Assembly: GCF_003116135.1 (NCBI RefSeq)
Contig: NZ_PDOA01000002.1
Coordinates: forward strand, 124,001 to 188,000
Length of the DNA stretch: 64,000 bases
DNA from: Teichococcus aestuarii
GTDB lineage: Bacteria; Pseudomonadota; Alphaproteobacteria; Acetobacterales; Acetobacteraceae
Reading direction: 5' to 3'
Shown here: positions 19,644-28,191 of the stretch, one piece after another
How the letters are laid out: each line of letters starts with the position of its first letter
Numbering within the stretch: the first letter of the stretch is position 1
Notes under the pieces: generated by a model
Told to the model about the DNA's origin: nothing
The model's input: the letters and a program-made list of their open reading frames with translations, nothing else
Database searches by the model: none
Made by a program: the position numbers and the translations under genes

Positions 19644-21298
19644 GCGGGCATTTCCTTGTGGGTTGTCTCTTGCGCCGCCGCTTCTTCCTCGCGGAGGCGG
19701 GCGGCCAGCAGCTTTCCGGCCGGGCTGCGCGGCAGGGCGGCGCGCAGTTCCAGCGCCGCGGGCATCTCGTGGCGGCCGATGCGGTCGGCCAGGAAGGCGC
19801 GCAGCGTCTCCAGCGTCAGCACCGGCGCCGTGTCGCGCAGCTTGACGAAGGCCTTGGCCGCCTGCCCCCGGTAGGGGTCCGGCACGCCGATGACGAGGCA
19901 TTCCTCGACATCCGGGTGCTCGTAGATGGCCTGCTCGATCGCCGCCGGATAGACGTTGAAGCCGGAGGAGATGATCATGTTCTTCCGCCGGTCCACCAGC
20001 GTGAAGTAGCCGGCCTCGTCCATCCAGCCGAGATCGCCGGTGAGGAACCAGCCATCGCGGAAGGCGGCGGCGTTCTCCTCGGCGCGGTTCCAGTAGCCGG
20101 GGAAGACATTGGGGCCGCGGATGGCGATCTCGCCATGCTCGCCGGGCGGCAGGGCGCGGGAAGGGTCGTCGAGCGCCACGACGCGCATCTCCACCCCCGG
20201 CAGCGGCAGGCCGATCATCCCGGCGCGCCTCGGGCCGTGGAAGGGCATGCGGCTGCCGGCCGGCCCCGTCTCCGTCATGCCCCAGCCGCCGCCGACGCGG
20301 AGCTTCAGCAGCGCCTCCAGCCTCTGCTGCACCTCGAAGGGCATCGGCGCCCCGCCCGAGGAGCATTGCCGCAGCGAGGAGAGGTCCCGCCCCTCGATGC
20401 CGGGCAGGTTGAGCAGGCCGATCAGCATGGTCGGCACGCCGGGGAAGATGGTGATGCGCTCGCGCTCGATGAGGTCGGCCGCCTGCGCGGCGTCGAAGCG
20501 CGGCAGCAGGATCTGCTCGTTGCCGTCGGCCAGGTGGCGCAGCAGCACGGCGGCCAGCATGTAGATGTGGAACAGCGGCAGCGCCCCCAGCACGCGCTGC
20601 GCGCCGGGCTCCAGCGTATCGGTGTCGCGCCAGGCACGGTAGATGGAGACGGCGGCGGTGAGGTTGCGGTGCGTCAGCATCGCGCCCTTGGGCCGGCCGG
20701 TGGTGCCGCCGGTGTATTGCAGCAGCGCCACCGCATCCTCGTCCAGCACCGGCCAGGGCGTGCCGTCCGGTTCCGCCAGCGGCAGCGAACAAAAATCCGG
20801 CTGCGCCGGGGCCGGCGTGCCGCCCCATTCGGCTTCGGGCGCCAGGAAGGCGCGCTCCACCGCGCCTTCCTTCAGCAGCCGCAGCGCGTTGGGCAGCAGC
20901 GTCGGGAAGTCGGTGGTGACGAGCCAGCGGGCGCCGCTGTCGTGCAGCTTGTGCAGCAGCTCGCGCGGCGCATCGAGCGGCGAGAGATGCACCACCCGCC
21001 CCCCCGCCCGCAGCACGCCGAAGAAGCAGGCGGGGTGCCACGGCGTGTTGGGCAGGTAGAGCGCCACCGCCTCGCCCGGGCGCAGCCCCCCGGCCAGCAG
21101 CCCGGCGGCCACGCGGTCGGCGAGCGCGCGCAGCCCCTCGAAGGAGAGCACGGCGTCGCGGTAGCGCAGCGCCGGGCGCGCGCCCCAGCGCGCCGCCGCC
21201 GCATCCAGCAGCGCCGGCAGGGTGGAGGTCTCGATCGGCGCGTCCCACCGCCCCTGGGGCGGGTAGGACGCCTCCCAGGGGTGGGGGGCGCGGGTCAC
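19640..21298 (-). CDS. pimA: Medium/long-chain dicarboxylate or fatty acid CoA ligase
   Basis: A 552-residue AMP-forming acyl-CoA synthetase. The P-loop [18 protein letters not shown], the [10 protein letters not shown] adenylate motif, [24 protein letters not shown] and the late lysine motif [12 protein letters not shown] are present in order. It starts at a GTG (21298) giving [22 protein letters not shown], a family-like N-terminus; no ATG lies near. Positioned between the FadB-like enzyme and the thiolase, it matches PimA, which activates dicarboxylic (C7-C14) and fatty acids. Exact chain preference is not evident from sequence. Confidence 0.85.
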   Translation of the reverse strand: MTRAPHPWEASYPPQGRWDAPIETSTLPALLDAAAARWGARPALRYRDAVLSFEGLRALADRVAAGLLAGGLRPGEAVALYLPNTPWHPACFFGVLRAGGRVVHLSPLDAPRELLHKLHDSGARWLVTTDFPTLLPNALRLLKEGAVERAFLAPEAEWGGTPAPAQPDFCSLPLAEPDGTPWPVLDEDAVALLQYTGGTTGRPKGAMLTHRNLTAAVSIYRAWRDTDTLEPGAQRVLGALPLFHIYMLAAVLLRHLADGNEQILLPRFDAAQAADLIERERITIFPGVPTMLIGLLNLPGIEGRDLSSLRQCSSGGAPMPFEVQQRLEALLKLRVGGGWGMTETGPAGSRMPFHGPRRAGMIGLPLPGVEMRVVALDDPSRALPPGEHGEIAIRGPNVFPGYWNRAEENAAAFRDGWFLTGDLGWMDEAGYFTLVDRRKNMIISSGFNVYPAAIEQAIYEHPDVEECLVIGVPDPYRGQAAKAFVKLRDTAPVLTLETLRAFLADRIGRHEMPAALELRAALPRSPAGKLLAARLREEEAAAQETTHKEMPA

Positions 21299-21312
21299 CG
21301 GCGGCGCTTCGC

Positions 21313-23403
21313 TCAGGCGGCCTTCGCCTCGGCCTTCAGCCCGGCGAAGGAACCGCCCTCGGCGGCCAGCTTCGACAGCAGCGGGGCGGGCTTGAGGCTG
21401 TCGTCGCCGGTCTGCGCCGCATAGGCGGCGAGGCGCTCGGCAACGTGCGCGAGGCCCAGCGCATCGGCATGGTGCATCGGGCCGCCGCGCCAGGCCGGCC
21501 AGTTGTAGCCGTAGAGCCAGACCACATCGATGTCGCCCGGGCGGGCGGCGATGCCTTCCTCCAGGATGCGCGCGCCCTCGTTGATCATCGGGTAGATCAG
21601 CCGCTCGGCGATCTCCTGCTGGCTGATCTCGCGACGCTGGATGCCGAGCTTCTGCGAGACGCCCTCGATGATGCCCTGCACCTCGGCCGATTCCACGCCC
21701 GCGCGCGCACCCTCGGGGTAGTCATAGTAGCCCTTGGCGGTCTTCTGGCCGAGGCGGCCGGCCTCGCACAGCGCGTCTGCCACGGGGGCGCTGCCGCCCG
21801 TCGCCTTGCGGATGCGCCAGCCGATGTCGAGCCCGGCGAGGTCGCCCATGGCGAAGGGACCCATGCGGAAGCCGAAATCGGTCAGCGCCTTGTCCACCTG
21901 GGCGGGCGTCGCGCCTTCCTGCAGCAGGCGCTCGGCCTGCTGGGTGCGGCGCGCCAGCATCCGGTTGCCGACGAAGCCGTGGCAGACGCCCACCACCACC
22001 GGCACCTTGGCCAGCTTCTTGCCGATCTCCACCGCCGTCGCCAGCGCCTCGGGCGAGGTCTTCTCGGCGCGCACCACCTCGAGCAGCTTCATGACGTTGG
22101 CGGGGGAGAAGAAGTGCATCCCCAGCACGTCCTGCGGCCGGGAGGTGGCGGCGGCCATGGCGTTGATGTCGAGATAGGAGGTGTTGCTGGCCAGGATGGC
22201 GCCGGGGGCGATGCTGTCCAGCTTGCCGAAGATCTCCTTCTTCAGCTCCAGCTCCTCGAACACCGCCTCCACCACCAGGTCGGCGCCGGCGGCGGCCTCG
22301 AGGCCCACCTTGCCCTCGATCAGCCCCATGCGCTTCGCATGCGCCTCGGCGCTCAGGCTGCCGCGCTTGACGGAGGTGGCGTAGATGCCGTCGATCCGCT
22401 TCAGGCCGCGCTCCAGCGCCGCCGTCTCGGTCTCGATGATCGTCACCGGGATGCCGGCATTGGCGAAGGCCATGGAGATGCCACCCCCCATGGTGCCGGC
22501 GCCCAGCACCGCGACGCGCGCCACCTTGCGCGGCTGGGTGCCGCGCGGCAGGCCGGGGATGTGCGCCGCCGCGCGCTCGGCGAAGAACACATGGCGCAGC
22601 GCCAGGCTGCGCGGGTCGTCGCGCAGCTGGGTGAAGAAGGCGCGCTCGCCCGCTAGACCCTGCTCCAGCGGCATCTCGAAGGCGTTGCGCACGGACTGCA
22701 CGATGGCCGCCACCTGCGGCTCCTCCGCCGCGCGCTTGGCCAGCTTCTGCGCCGCCGCCTCGAAGGCCTCGCGGGCGCCGGGGGCGGTCAGGCGGTCATC
22801 CCGCACGTTCAGGCGCGGCGGCAGGGGCGCCGCGGCCAGCGCCCGCACCTTGGCCTTGGCGGCGGCGATCAGGTCGCCCTCCTCCAGCGCATCGGCGAGG
22901 CCCATCGCCACCGCGTCACTGGCAGAAACTTTGTCGCCCGAGGCGGCCAGCGCCACCGCCTTGTCGGCGCCGATCAGGCGCGGGGTGCGCTGCGTGCCGC
23001 CGGCGCCGGGCAGGATCCCGAGCTTCACCTCCGGCAGGCCGAGCTGCGCGCGCGGCCCGACGATGCGGGCATCGCAGCCCAGCGCCACCTCCAGCCCGCC
23101 GCCCAGCGCGGCGCCGTGGATGGCGGCCACCACCGGCTTCGGGCAGGCCTCCAGCGCCGCGATCACCTCGTTCAGGCTGGGCGGCACGGGCGGCTTGCCG
23201 AACTCGGTGATGTCGGCCCCGGCGATGAAGGTGGAGCCCCGCCCGCCCAGCACGATCCCCGCCACGGCCGGGTCGGCGCCGGCGCGCTCGGCCGCTTCCT
23301 TCAGCCCGCCGCGCACGGCGGCGGAGAGGGCGTTCACCGGCGGGTTCTCCACCATGATGACGGCGATGCCGTCTTCCACCTGATAGGTCACGGGACCGGT
23401 CAT
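21313..23403 (-). CDS. pimF: Bifunctional enoyl-CoA hydratase / 3-hydroxyacyl-CoA dehydrogenase
   Basis: A 696-residue fusion enzyme. Residues 1-190 are a crotonase domain with [12 protein letters not shown] (oxyanion hole) and the catalytic pair Glu104 (GGGLEVALG) and Glu125 (LPEVKLGI). A Rossmann domain follows from GAGTMGGG at 301-308, with [15 protein letters not shown] and [12 protein letters not shown], and a duplicated C-terminal domain ([17 protein letters not shown]). It performs hydration and NAD-dependent oxidation in beta-oxidation. It is the first gene of the operon, immediately behind the IclR operator, and corresponds to PimF in the pimFABCD order. Confidence 0.9.
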   Translation of the reverse strand: MTGPVTYQVEDGIAVIMVENPPVNALSAAVRGGLKEAAERAGADPAVAGIVLGGRGSTFIAGADITEFGKPPVPPSLNEVIAALEACPKPVVAAIHGAALGGGLEVALGCDARIVGPRAQLGLPEVKLGILPGAGGTQRTPRLIGADKAVALAASGDKVSASDAVAMGLADALEEGDLIAAAKAKVRALAAAPLPPRLNVRDDRLTAPGAREAFEAAAQKLAKRAAEEPQVAAIVQSVRNAFEMPLEQGLAGERAFFTQLRDDPRSLALRHVFFAERAAAHIPGLPRGTQPRKVARVAVLGAGTMGGGISMAFANAGIPVTIIETETAALERGLKRIDGIYATSVKRGSLSAEAHAKRMGLIEGKVGLEAAAGADLVVEAVFEELELKKEIFGKLDSIAPGAILASNTSYLDINAMAAATSRPQDVLGMHFFSPANVMKLLEVVRAEKTSPEALATAVEIGKKLAKVPVVVGVCHGFVGNRMLARRTQQAERLLQEGATPAQVDKALTDFGFRMGPFAMGDLAGLDIGWRIRKATGGSAPVADALCEAGRLGQKTAKGYYDYPEGARAGVESAEVQGIIEGVSQKLGIQRREISQQEIAERLIYPMINEGARILEEGIAARPGDIDVVWLYGYNWPAWRGGPMHHADALGLAHVAERLAAYAAQTGDDSLKPAPLLSKLAAEGGSFAGLKAEAKAA

Positions 23404-23434
23404 CGGCGTCTTCTCCCTGGGATGCGGCGCGCTT

Positions 23435-23463
23435 AATTCTGCATTGCGGAATTGAATTCCGCA
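23435..23463. promoter_or_regulatory. Three-half-site IclR-type operator between iclR and the pim-like operon
   Basis: Three 9-base half-sites start exactly 10 bases apart: AATTCTGCA (23435), TGCGGAATT (23445) and AATTCCGCA (23455). The second and third make a perfect palindrome with a G centre; the first is a direct repeat of the third with one mismatch. A palindrome plus an additional phased repeat is the arrangement described for IclR-family regulators such as PcaU. It lies between divergent genes, 32 bases upstream of the pimF-like start. Confidence 0.75.
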
Positions 23464-23535
23464 TGTTTGTGCTATTGGGTCGCGCAAAGCGCCGCGCGCG
23501 TCAAGCGTGGCGTCGCCATTCCCGACAGGATGCCC

Positions 23536-24357
23536 ATGCCCCGCCGCCGTGCCGCCCCCACAGCCCACCAGCCGGACAGCCCCGCCGGGCAGGACCGCGA
23601 TTTCGTCACCGCGCTGGCGCGCGGGCTGGAGGTGCTGGGCTGCTTCCGCCGGGGCGAGTCGCTGCTCGGCAACCAGGAGATCGCGGCGCGCTGCGGCTTG
23701 CCGCGCTCCACCGTCTCACGCCTGACCCACACCCTCACCCAGCTCGGCTACCTGCACTACGTGCCGGAACTGGGGCGCTACCGGCTGGGCACGGCGGTGC
23801 TGGCGCTGGGCAGCGCCATGCTGGGCGGGCTCGACATCCGCCGCGTGGCGCGCCCCCTGCTGCAGCAGCTCGCCACCGAGACGCACAGCGTGGTGGCGCT
23901 CGGCACGCGGGACCGGCTGGGGGTGGTCTATCTGGAACTGGCGCGGGGCGACGCGGCGATCGCGGTGAACCTCGAGGCCGGCTCGCGCATCTCGCTGGTG
24001 AACAGCGCCATGGGCCGCGCCTGGCTGGCCGCCTGCAGCCCCGCCGAGCGCGAGGCGGTGCTGCGGCAGATCCACGCGCCGGACGAGGCCCGGCTGCGCG
24101 CAACGGTGGAGCGGGCCCTGGCCGAGCAGCGCGACTATGGCTGCTGCTGCTCCTTCGGCGACTGGCAGCCGGACGTGAACGCCATCGCCCTCGGCTTCCA
24201 TCCCGGCGGCGGGCTGCCGCCGATGGTGGTGAATTGCGGCGCCCCCTCCTTCCTGGTCAGCCCGGAATACCTGCTGCAGGAAGCCCGGCCCCGGCTCGCC
24301 GCGCTGGTGGCGCGGCTGGAAGGCAGCATGGACCTGGCCGGCGCCCTGCCCCGCTAG
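23536..24357 (+). CDS. IclR family transcriptional regulator
   Basis: A 273-residue regulator. The N-terminal winged helix reads ALARGLEVLGCFRRGESLLGNQEIAARCGLPRSTVSRLTHTLTQLGYLHY; the remainder is the IclR effector domain with LLQQLATETHSVVALGTRDRLGVVYLEL and the metal/ligand region GCCCSFGDWQPDVNAIALGF, which has three consecutive cysteines. The start at 23536 has AGGA five bases upstream; an ATG six bases earlier has no ribosome site. It is divergent from the pim-like operon and is its most likely controller through the three-half-site operator. The effector is probably a dicarboxylate or its CoA ester, by inference. Confidence 0.88.
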   Translation: MPRRRAAPTAHQPDSPAGQDRDFVTALARGLEVLGCFRRGESLLGNQEIAARCGLPRSTVSRLTHTLTQLGYLHYVPELGRYRLGTAVLALGSAMLGGLDIRRVARPLLQQLATETHSVVALGTRDRLGVVYLELARGDAAIAVNLEAGSRISLVNSAMGRAWLAACSPAEREAVLRQIHAPDEARLRATVERALAEQRDYGCCCSFGDWQPDVNAIALGFHPGGGLPPMVVNCGAPSFLVSPEYLLQEARPRLAALVARLEGSMDLAGALPR

Positions 24358-24404
24358 GCCCGGCGCTTGGCATCCCCCAGAACGGAAAACACCCGGAACG
24401 GAAA

Positions 24405-24434
24405 GCCGCCCCGGCGACGATTCGCCAGGGCGGC
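24405..24434 (-). terminator. Compound hairpin in the 390-base gap after iclR
   Basis: GCCGCCC...GGGCGGC encloses a second stem GGCGA-CGAT-TCGCC. On the minus strand it is followed by TTTCCGTT, so it could terminate the short gene at 24496-24672; on the plus strand it is 48 bases after the iclR stop. The bases just below it contain two copies of AACGGAAA. Apart from the short ORF, nothing else is recognised in 24358-24748. Confidence 0.5.
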
Positions 24435-24495
24435 AGGAATCAGGATGGGCGGAGAAGCGGCCCGGTGGAGGAACCCGCCCCCGGCCGCGATGCCG

Positions 24496-24672
24496 TCAGC
24501 GGCGAACCGGCTCGCCGCCGGCCTTGGGCGGCAGCGGCTGGCCGGGCTGCTTCGGCAGGGTCTCGCGCGGCACGCGGAGCAGGGACGCCTGCCGCTCCGC
24601 CTCGAGGGTCCCGAGGCGCACGGCGGGGCTGGTATCCAGGGTCGACATACGCTTGAAGGGGGCGACAAACAT
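24496..24672 (-). CDS. Small hypothetical protein, 58 residues
   Basis: This frame lies in the otherwise empty stretch between iclR and the alpha/beta hydrolase. It reads MFVAPFKRMSTLDTSPAVRL and ends in PPKAGGEPVRR: hydrophilic, Pro/Arg-rich at the end, without a signal peptide or membrane helix. An internal ATG (24648) is an alternative start. The case for a gene is circumstantial: GC-biased third positions, a downstream hairpin with T-rich tail on its strand, and an upstream AT-rich region with a TGAAACC/GGTTTCA inverted repeat. Its ribosome site is weak (GAGG 10 bases upstream). No family is recognised. Confidence 0.4.
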   Translation of the reverse strand: MFVAPFKRMSTLDTSPAVRLGTLEAERQASLLRVPRETLPKQPGQPLPPKAGGEPVRR

Positions 24673-24711
24673 GGCGTTGAACCTCGCGGCGGCATTCCTT
24701 TGCCTTTAATT

Positions 24712-24733
24712 TGAAACCTGCGCATCGGTTTCA
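24712..24733. promoter_or_regulatory. Inverted repeat TGAAACC-N8-GGTTTCA
   Basis: A perfect 7-bp inverted repeat in an AT-rich patch, 40 bases upstream of the 58-codon ORF and 16 bases past the hydrolase stop. It could be an operator for the small gene or a weak 3' hairpin for the hydrolase; no T-tract follows. Confidence 0.35.
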
Positions 24734-24748
24734 CACGCCTCCGCCACT

Positions 24749-25612
24749 TCACGACATTGCGTGTTCCCATGTGCCGGCGAGCGCCGCCCCGAACGCCTCC
24801 GGCGCTTCCCACATCACCCAGTGGCCGGCATCGGGCACCACGGCCAGGGCCACGCCGGGCTGCAGGGCGCGCAACAGGTCCAGCCGGTCCTGCAGCCAGG
24901 GCGTGGCGGTGCTGTCCAGTTCGCCCCAGATGCCGGCCAGCGGCACGGCGAGGCCCTCCAGCGCATCGCGCAGCGCGGTGGTGCCGGCGAAGGGGCGGCT
25001 GCGCAGCCGGGCATGCCGCACATGCCAGTCCTGCAGGGCCAGGGCCGCGCCCTCGATCCGCTCCGGATGGGCCAGCATCAGCGCCGCCAGGTTGGCGCGG
25101 TTGGCCGCCTCACGCGCCGGGCCGTGCAGGCTGCGCACCGGCTGCATCGGCGTCGGGCGGCGGCGCAGCCCCATGGCGCCGGCGCCCACCAGCGTGAAGC
25201 TCGCCAGCCGCTCCGGCGCCTGCCGCGCCACATGCCCGCCGATCATGGCGCCGAAGGAGAACCCCACCAGCCGGTAGCGCACCGGGCCCAGCAGCGCCGC
25301 CACCCCGGCGGCGACAATGGCGGCGATGGCATCGGGCGAATCTGGCCGCGGCGGCATGTCGGATTCGCCGAGCCCCGGCAGGTCGGCGGCCAGGACGCGG
25401 TGGCGCGCGGCCAGGGCCGGGATGTTGCGCGCCCAGTGGCGCCAGGAGCCGGAGCCGCCATGCAGCAGCACCACAGGCGCCTCCCCCGGCGCCCCCTCCC
25501 CCCATTCGTGCCACACCATGCGGCCCTCGCCGCAGGGCGTCTCGTGCCGGCGGGCGGCGGCCTGCAAGGGCGCGAGCAGGGCCTCCAGGGGGTTGGTCAT
25601 CAGGTCCGGCAT
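24749..25612 (-). CDS. Alpha/beta hydrolase
   Basis: A 287-residue alpha/beta-fold hydrolase. The HGG oxyanion motif is in VVLLHGGSGSWRHWARN, the nucleophile serine in LVGFSFGAMIGG, the acid residue probably in GIWGELDSTATP, and the catalytic histidine in VVPDAGHWVMWEAPEAF. No signal peptide is visible. The substrate cannot be inferred; relatives range from esterases to C-C hydrolases. An ATG at 25600 is an alternative start. It stands alone, divergent from the histidine phosphatase gene across 257 bases with no recognisable features. Confidence 0.88.
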   Translation of the reverse strand: MPDLMTNPLEALLAPLQAAARRHETPCGEGRMVWHEWGEGAPGEAPVVLLHGGSGSWRHWARNIPALAARHRVLAADLPGLGESDMPPRPDSPDAIAAIVAAGVAALLGPVRYRLVGFSFGAMIGGHVARQAPERLASFTLVGAGAMGLRRRPTPMQPVRSLHGPAREAANRANLAALMLAHPERIEGAALALQDWHVRHARLRSRPFAGTTALRDALEGLAVPLAGIWGELDSTATPWLQDRLDLLRALQPGVALAVVPDAGHWVMWEAPEAFGAALAGTWEHAMS

Positions 25613-25869
25613 GGGCGGCGGGGCTCCGATCTGGTGATATCCGCGCCCGGCGGAACGGGCGGTGGCCCGATCCTGCGCCCGGCGCGGCCGCGGGAAAACC
25701 GCCCCGCGCCTGTTCCCGCCCGCACGGGGCTGTTACTGCGGCGCCCGCGCCCCGCCCTCTCCTGCCTGACGGACCCGCCCGATGCGCCGCCCCGCCCCGC
25801 CATGCCCGCCGGCCGCCCTGGCGACATGCGCCGGAACGGCGCCCGCCTTCCGGCCTGCGTAGCCCGGCC

Positions 25870-26382
25870 ATGCGCGTCGCCCTCGTGCGCCACCTGCCCA
25901 CCGACCTGCCGCGCGGCCTCTGCTACGGACGGCTGGACGTGCCGCCGGGCCGCGGGGCCGACCCGGCGCCGCTGCGCGCGGCGCTGGCCGGGTTCGGCCC
26001 GGCGCGCTGGTTCAGCAGCCCCGCCCGGCGCTGCCGCGCCCTGGCCGCGGCGCTGGCCGGTGGCGCCGCCATCGTGGAGGACACGCGGCTGCTGGAGCTG
26101 GATTTTGGCGCCTGGGAAGGCCTGGCCTGGGACGACGTGCCCCGCGCAGCGCTGGACGAATGGGTGGCCGACCCCTGGGGCTTCGCTCCGCCGGGCGGCG
26201 AGAGCGGCGCGGCCCTGGTGGCGCGGTTGCGCGGCTTCCACGCCGGGCTCCGGCAGGATTGCGTGGTGGTGGCGCATGGCGGCCCGCTGAAGGTGCTGGC
26301 CGACCTGCTGGCCGGGCGCCCGGTGGACCTGCTGGCCCCTGCCCAGCCCATGGGCAGCCTGCGCATCCTGGAGACCGGCTAA
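25870..26382 (+). CDS. Histidine phosphatase family protein (CobC/alpha-ribazole phosphatase-like)
   Basis: A 170-residue phosphatase of the phosphoglycerate mutase-like superfamily. It begins MRVALVRHLPTDLPRGLCYGRLDVPP, the RH motif plus the CYGRxDVP segment seen in alpha-ribazole phosphatases; the usual RHG glycine is Leu here. The second catalytic histidine is in VVVAHGGPLKVLADLL, and the acid is in ELDFGAWEG. Alpha-ribazole phosphatase acts late in cobalamin assembly, but no other cobalamin genes are nearby, so the specific role is tentative. It is convergent with nsrR, with 14 bases between stops. Confidence 0.8.
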   Translation: MRVALVRHLPTDLPRGLCYGRLDVPPGRGADPAPLRAALAGFGPARWFSSPARRCRALAAALAGGAAIVEDTRLLELDFGAWEGLAWDDVPRAALDEWVADPWGFAPPGGESGAALVARLRGFHAGLRQDCVVVAHGGPLKVLADLLAGRPVDLLAPAQPMGSLRILETG

Positions 26383-26396
26383 GGCCGCCGCCCCGC

Positions 26397-26879
26397 TCAG
26401 CCGGCGGGCACGGGCGCGGGCGCCGCCTCCGGCGCCCCGATCCCGAGCCGCGCCGCCATTACCGGGCGGTTCGGCCCGTCCAGCAGGTCGCGCAGCGTCT
26501 GGCCGTCCAGCACCGCGAGGAAGGCGGACAGCGCCTCGCCCAGCAGCGATTGCAGCCGGCAGGCATTGGTCAGCGGGCAGCCGGCGCCCTCGGCGCTGTC
26601 CTGGAAGCAGGCGACCAGCGCCATGTCCTCCTCGGTGAAGCGCACCACCGCGCCGATGCGGATCTCCTCGGGCGCGCGCGCCAGGCGCAGCCCGCCGCCC
26701 CTGCCGCGCGTGGTCTCGATGAACCCGCCGCGGCCCAGATGGTGCACCACCTTCACCAGGTGGTTCTCCGAGATGCGGTGCGCCACCGCGATCTCCCGGA
26801 TGGCAACGCGCCGCTCGGGCCGCAGCCCGAGATAGATCAGGGTCCGCAGGGCGTAGTCCGTGTAGAGCGTGAGCCGCAT
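26397..26879 (-). CDS. nsrR: Rrf2-family nitric-oxide-sensing repressor NsrR
   Basis: A 160-residue Rrf2 regulator. The winged helix reads MRLTLYTDYALRTLIYLGLRP and RISENHLVKVVHHLGRGGFIETTRGRGGG; three cysteines at 91, 101 and 107 (CFQD..., CPLTNAC) match the iron-sulphur ligands of NsrR, which lose repression on reaction with nitric oxide. The C-terminus is Pro/Ala-rich and variable. It is divergent from the flavohaemoprotein gene hmp, the classic NsrR target, and an NsrR-type box begins five bases upstream of its own start, suggesting autoregulation. Confidence 0.92.
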   Translation of the reverse strand: MRLTLYTDYALRTLIYLGLRPERRVAIREIAVAHRISENHLVKVVHHLGRGGFIETTRGRGGGLRLARAPEEIRIGAVVRFTEEDMALVACFQDSAEGAGCPLTNACRLQSLLGEALSAFLAVLDGQTLRDLLDGPNRPVMAARLGIGAPEAAPAPVPAG

Positions 26880-26883
26880 CCGG

Positions 26884-26906
26884 AAGATGTAGCAGCTTTA
26901 CATCTT
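26884..26906. promoter_or_regulatory. NsrR operator 1
   Basis: AAGATGTA and TACATCTT flank seven bases (GCAGCTT), giving the 11-1-11 NsrR consensus layout. It lies immediately upstream of the nsrR start and about 50 bases upstream of hmp, consistent with control of both genes. Confidence 0.85.
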
Positions 26907-26922
26907 TCTACCAGGGCCGCAT

Positions 26923-26945
26923 AAGGAGCATGTAGAATACACCTT
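26923..26945. promoter_or_regulatory. NsrR operator 2 (degenerate), overlapping the hmp leader
   Basis: AAGGAGCATGTAGAATACA followed by CCTT forms a second 23-base site with the NsrR layout but several mismatches to the consensus. It ends 12 bases upstream of the chosen hmp ATG (26958), where binding would block transcription or the message start. Confidence 0.6.
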
Positions 26946-26957
26946 ATGGAGACCGCC

Positions 26958-28166
26958 ATGCCCCGCCCGCTCAGCGCGCAGACCATCTCGGTCGTGAAGG
27001 CCACGGTTCCCGCGCTGGAGGTCCACGGCCTCGCCCTCACCCGCCGGATGTATGAGCGCCTGTTCGAGAACGCCGCCATCCGCGACCTGTTCAACCAGTC
27101 CCACCATGGCGAGACCGGATCGCAGCCCAAGGCGCTGGCGGGCGCGGTGCTGGCCTATGCGCGCAACATCGACAATCTCGGCGTGCTCGCCGGCGCGGTG
27201 GAGCGCATCGCGCAGAAGCATGTCGGGCTGAACATCCTGCCTGAGCACTACCCCTTCGTGGCGGACGCCCTGCTCGGCGCCATCCGGGACACGCTGGGCG
27301 AGGCCGCGACGCCGGAGATCCTGGCCGCCTGGGGCGAGGCCTACTGGTTCCTGGCCGACCTGCTGATTGGGCGCGAGGGGCAGATCTATGCCGAGCACGC
27401 GGCGGCGCCCGGCGGCTGGAATGGCTGGCGCGACTTCACCGTGGCGGAGAAGCTGCGGGAGAGCGAGGTCATCACCTCCTTCATCCTGGTGCCGGCCGAT
27501 GGCGGCCCGGTGCTGCGGCACAGGCCCGGCCAGTACCTCACCTTCTGGCTCGACATTCCGGGCCAGCCGCCGCTGAAGCGGAACTACAGCATCTCCTCCG
27601 CCCCGGACGGCGCGTATTACCGCATCAGCGTCAAGCGCGAGCCGCGGGGTGTCGCCTCCAATTGGCTGCACGACGCGGTGCAGCCCGGCGCCCGGCTGAA
27701 GGTCGCCGCCCCCGCCGGCGAGTTCTTCCTGCCGGAGCCGCCGGCACGGCCGGTCGTGCTGCTCAGCGGCGGCGTCGGCCAGACGCCGCTGCTGAGCATG
27801 CTGCACGCCGTGGCGGGCGGCGCCCCAGCGGCGCCGGTGCAGTTCGTCCATGGCACGCTCTCGGGCGCCACCCACGCCCTGGGCGCTGAGGCGCGGGCCC
27901 TGGCCGCCGCCGGCCGGGTGCAAGTGACCACCTTCTACGAATGCCCGCGGCCGGAGGACCGGCCGGGCCAGGATTACGACGTGGCCGGCCGCATCACCCC
28001 GGACTGGCTGCGCGCCAACACGCCGCTGGCGGAGGCGGATTACTATCTCTGCGGCCCGCGCGACTTCCTGCGCGTCTTCGTGGCGGCGCTGCTGGCGCTG
28101 GGCGTGCCGGCGGCGCGCATCCACCACGAGTTCTTCGGCCCGGCGGACGAGCTGCTGGCCGCCTGA
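26958..28166 (+). CDS. hmp: Flavohaemoprotein, nitric oxide dioxygenase
   Basis: A 402-residue cytosolic enzyme converting nitric oxide to nitrate with NAD(P)H and oxygen. The globin domain (1-140) has PLSAQTISVVKATVPAL at its N-terminus and proximal His88 in QKHVGLNILPEHYPFV. The FAD domain has RNYSISSAPDG, and the NAD domain GGVGQTPLLSMLHAV, YLCGPRDFLR and the terminal FFGPADELLA. The ATG at 26958 is preferred because GGAGA is correctly spaced and the N-terminus then aligns with E. coli Hmp; the ATG at 26946 lacks a ribosome site. Controlled by NsrR. Confidence 0.95.
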   Translation: MPRPLSAQTISVVKATVPALEVHGLALTRRMYERLFENAAIRDLFNQSHHGETGSQPKALAGAVLAYARNIDNLGVLAGAVERIAQKHVGLNILPEHYPFVADALLGAIRDTLGEAATPEILAAWGEAYWFLADLLIGREGQIYAEHAAAPGGWNGWRDFTVAEKLRESEVITSFILVPADGGPVLRHRPGQYLTFWLDIPGQPPLKRNYSISSAPDGAYYRISVKREPRGVASNWLHDAVQPGARLKVAAPAGEFFLPEPPARPVVLLSGGVGQTPLLSMLHAVAGGAPAAPVQFVHGTLSGATHALGAEARALAAAGRVQVTTFYECPRPEDRPGQDYDVAGRITPDWLRANTPLAEADYYLCGPRDFLRVFVAALLALGVPAARIHHEFFGPADELLAA

Positions 28167-28191
28167 GGCGGAAGGCCGGGGCGGCGGTGCC

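Noticed and set aside
25613-25869. Cobalamin riboswitch before the CobC-like phosphatase
   Set aside because: I looked for the B12-box and the conserved core on both strands and found only scattered partial matches.
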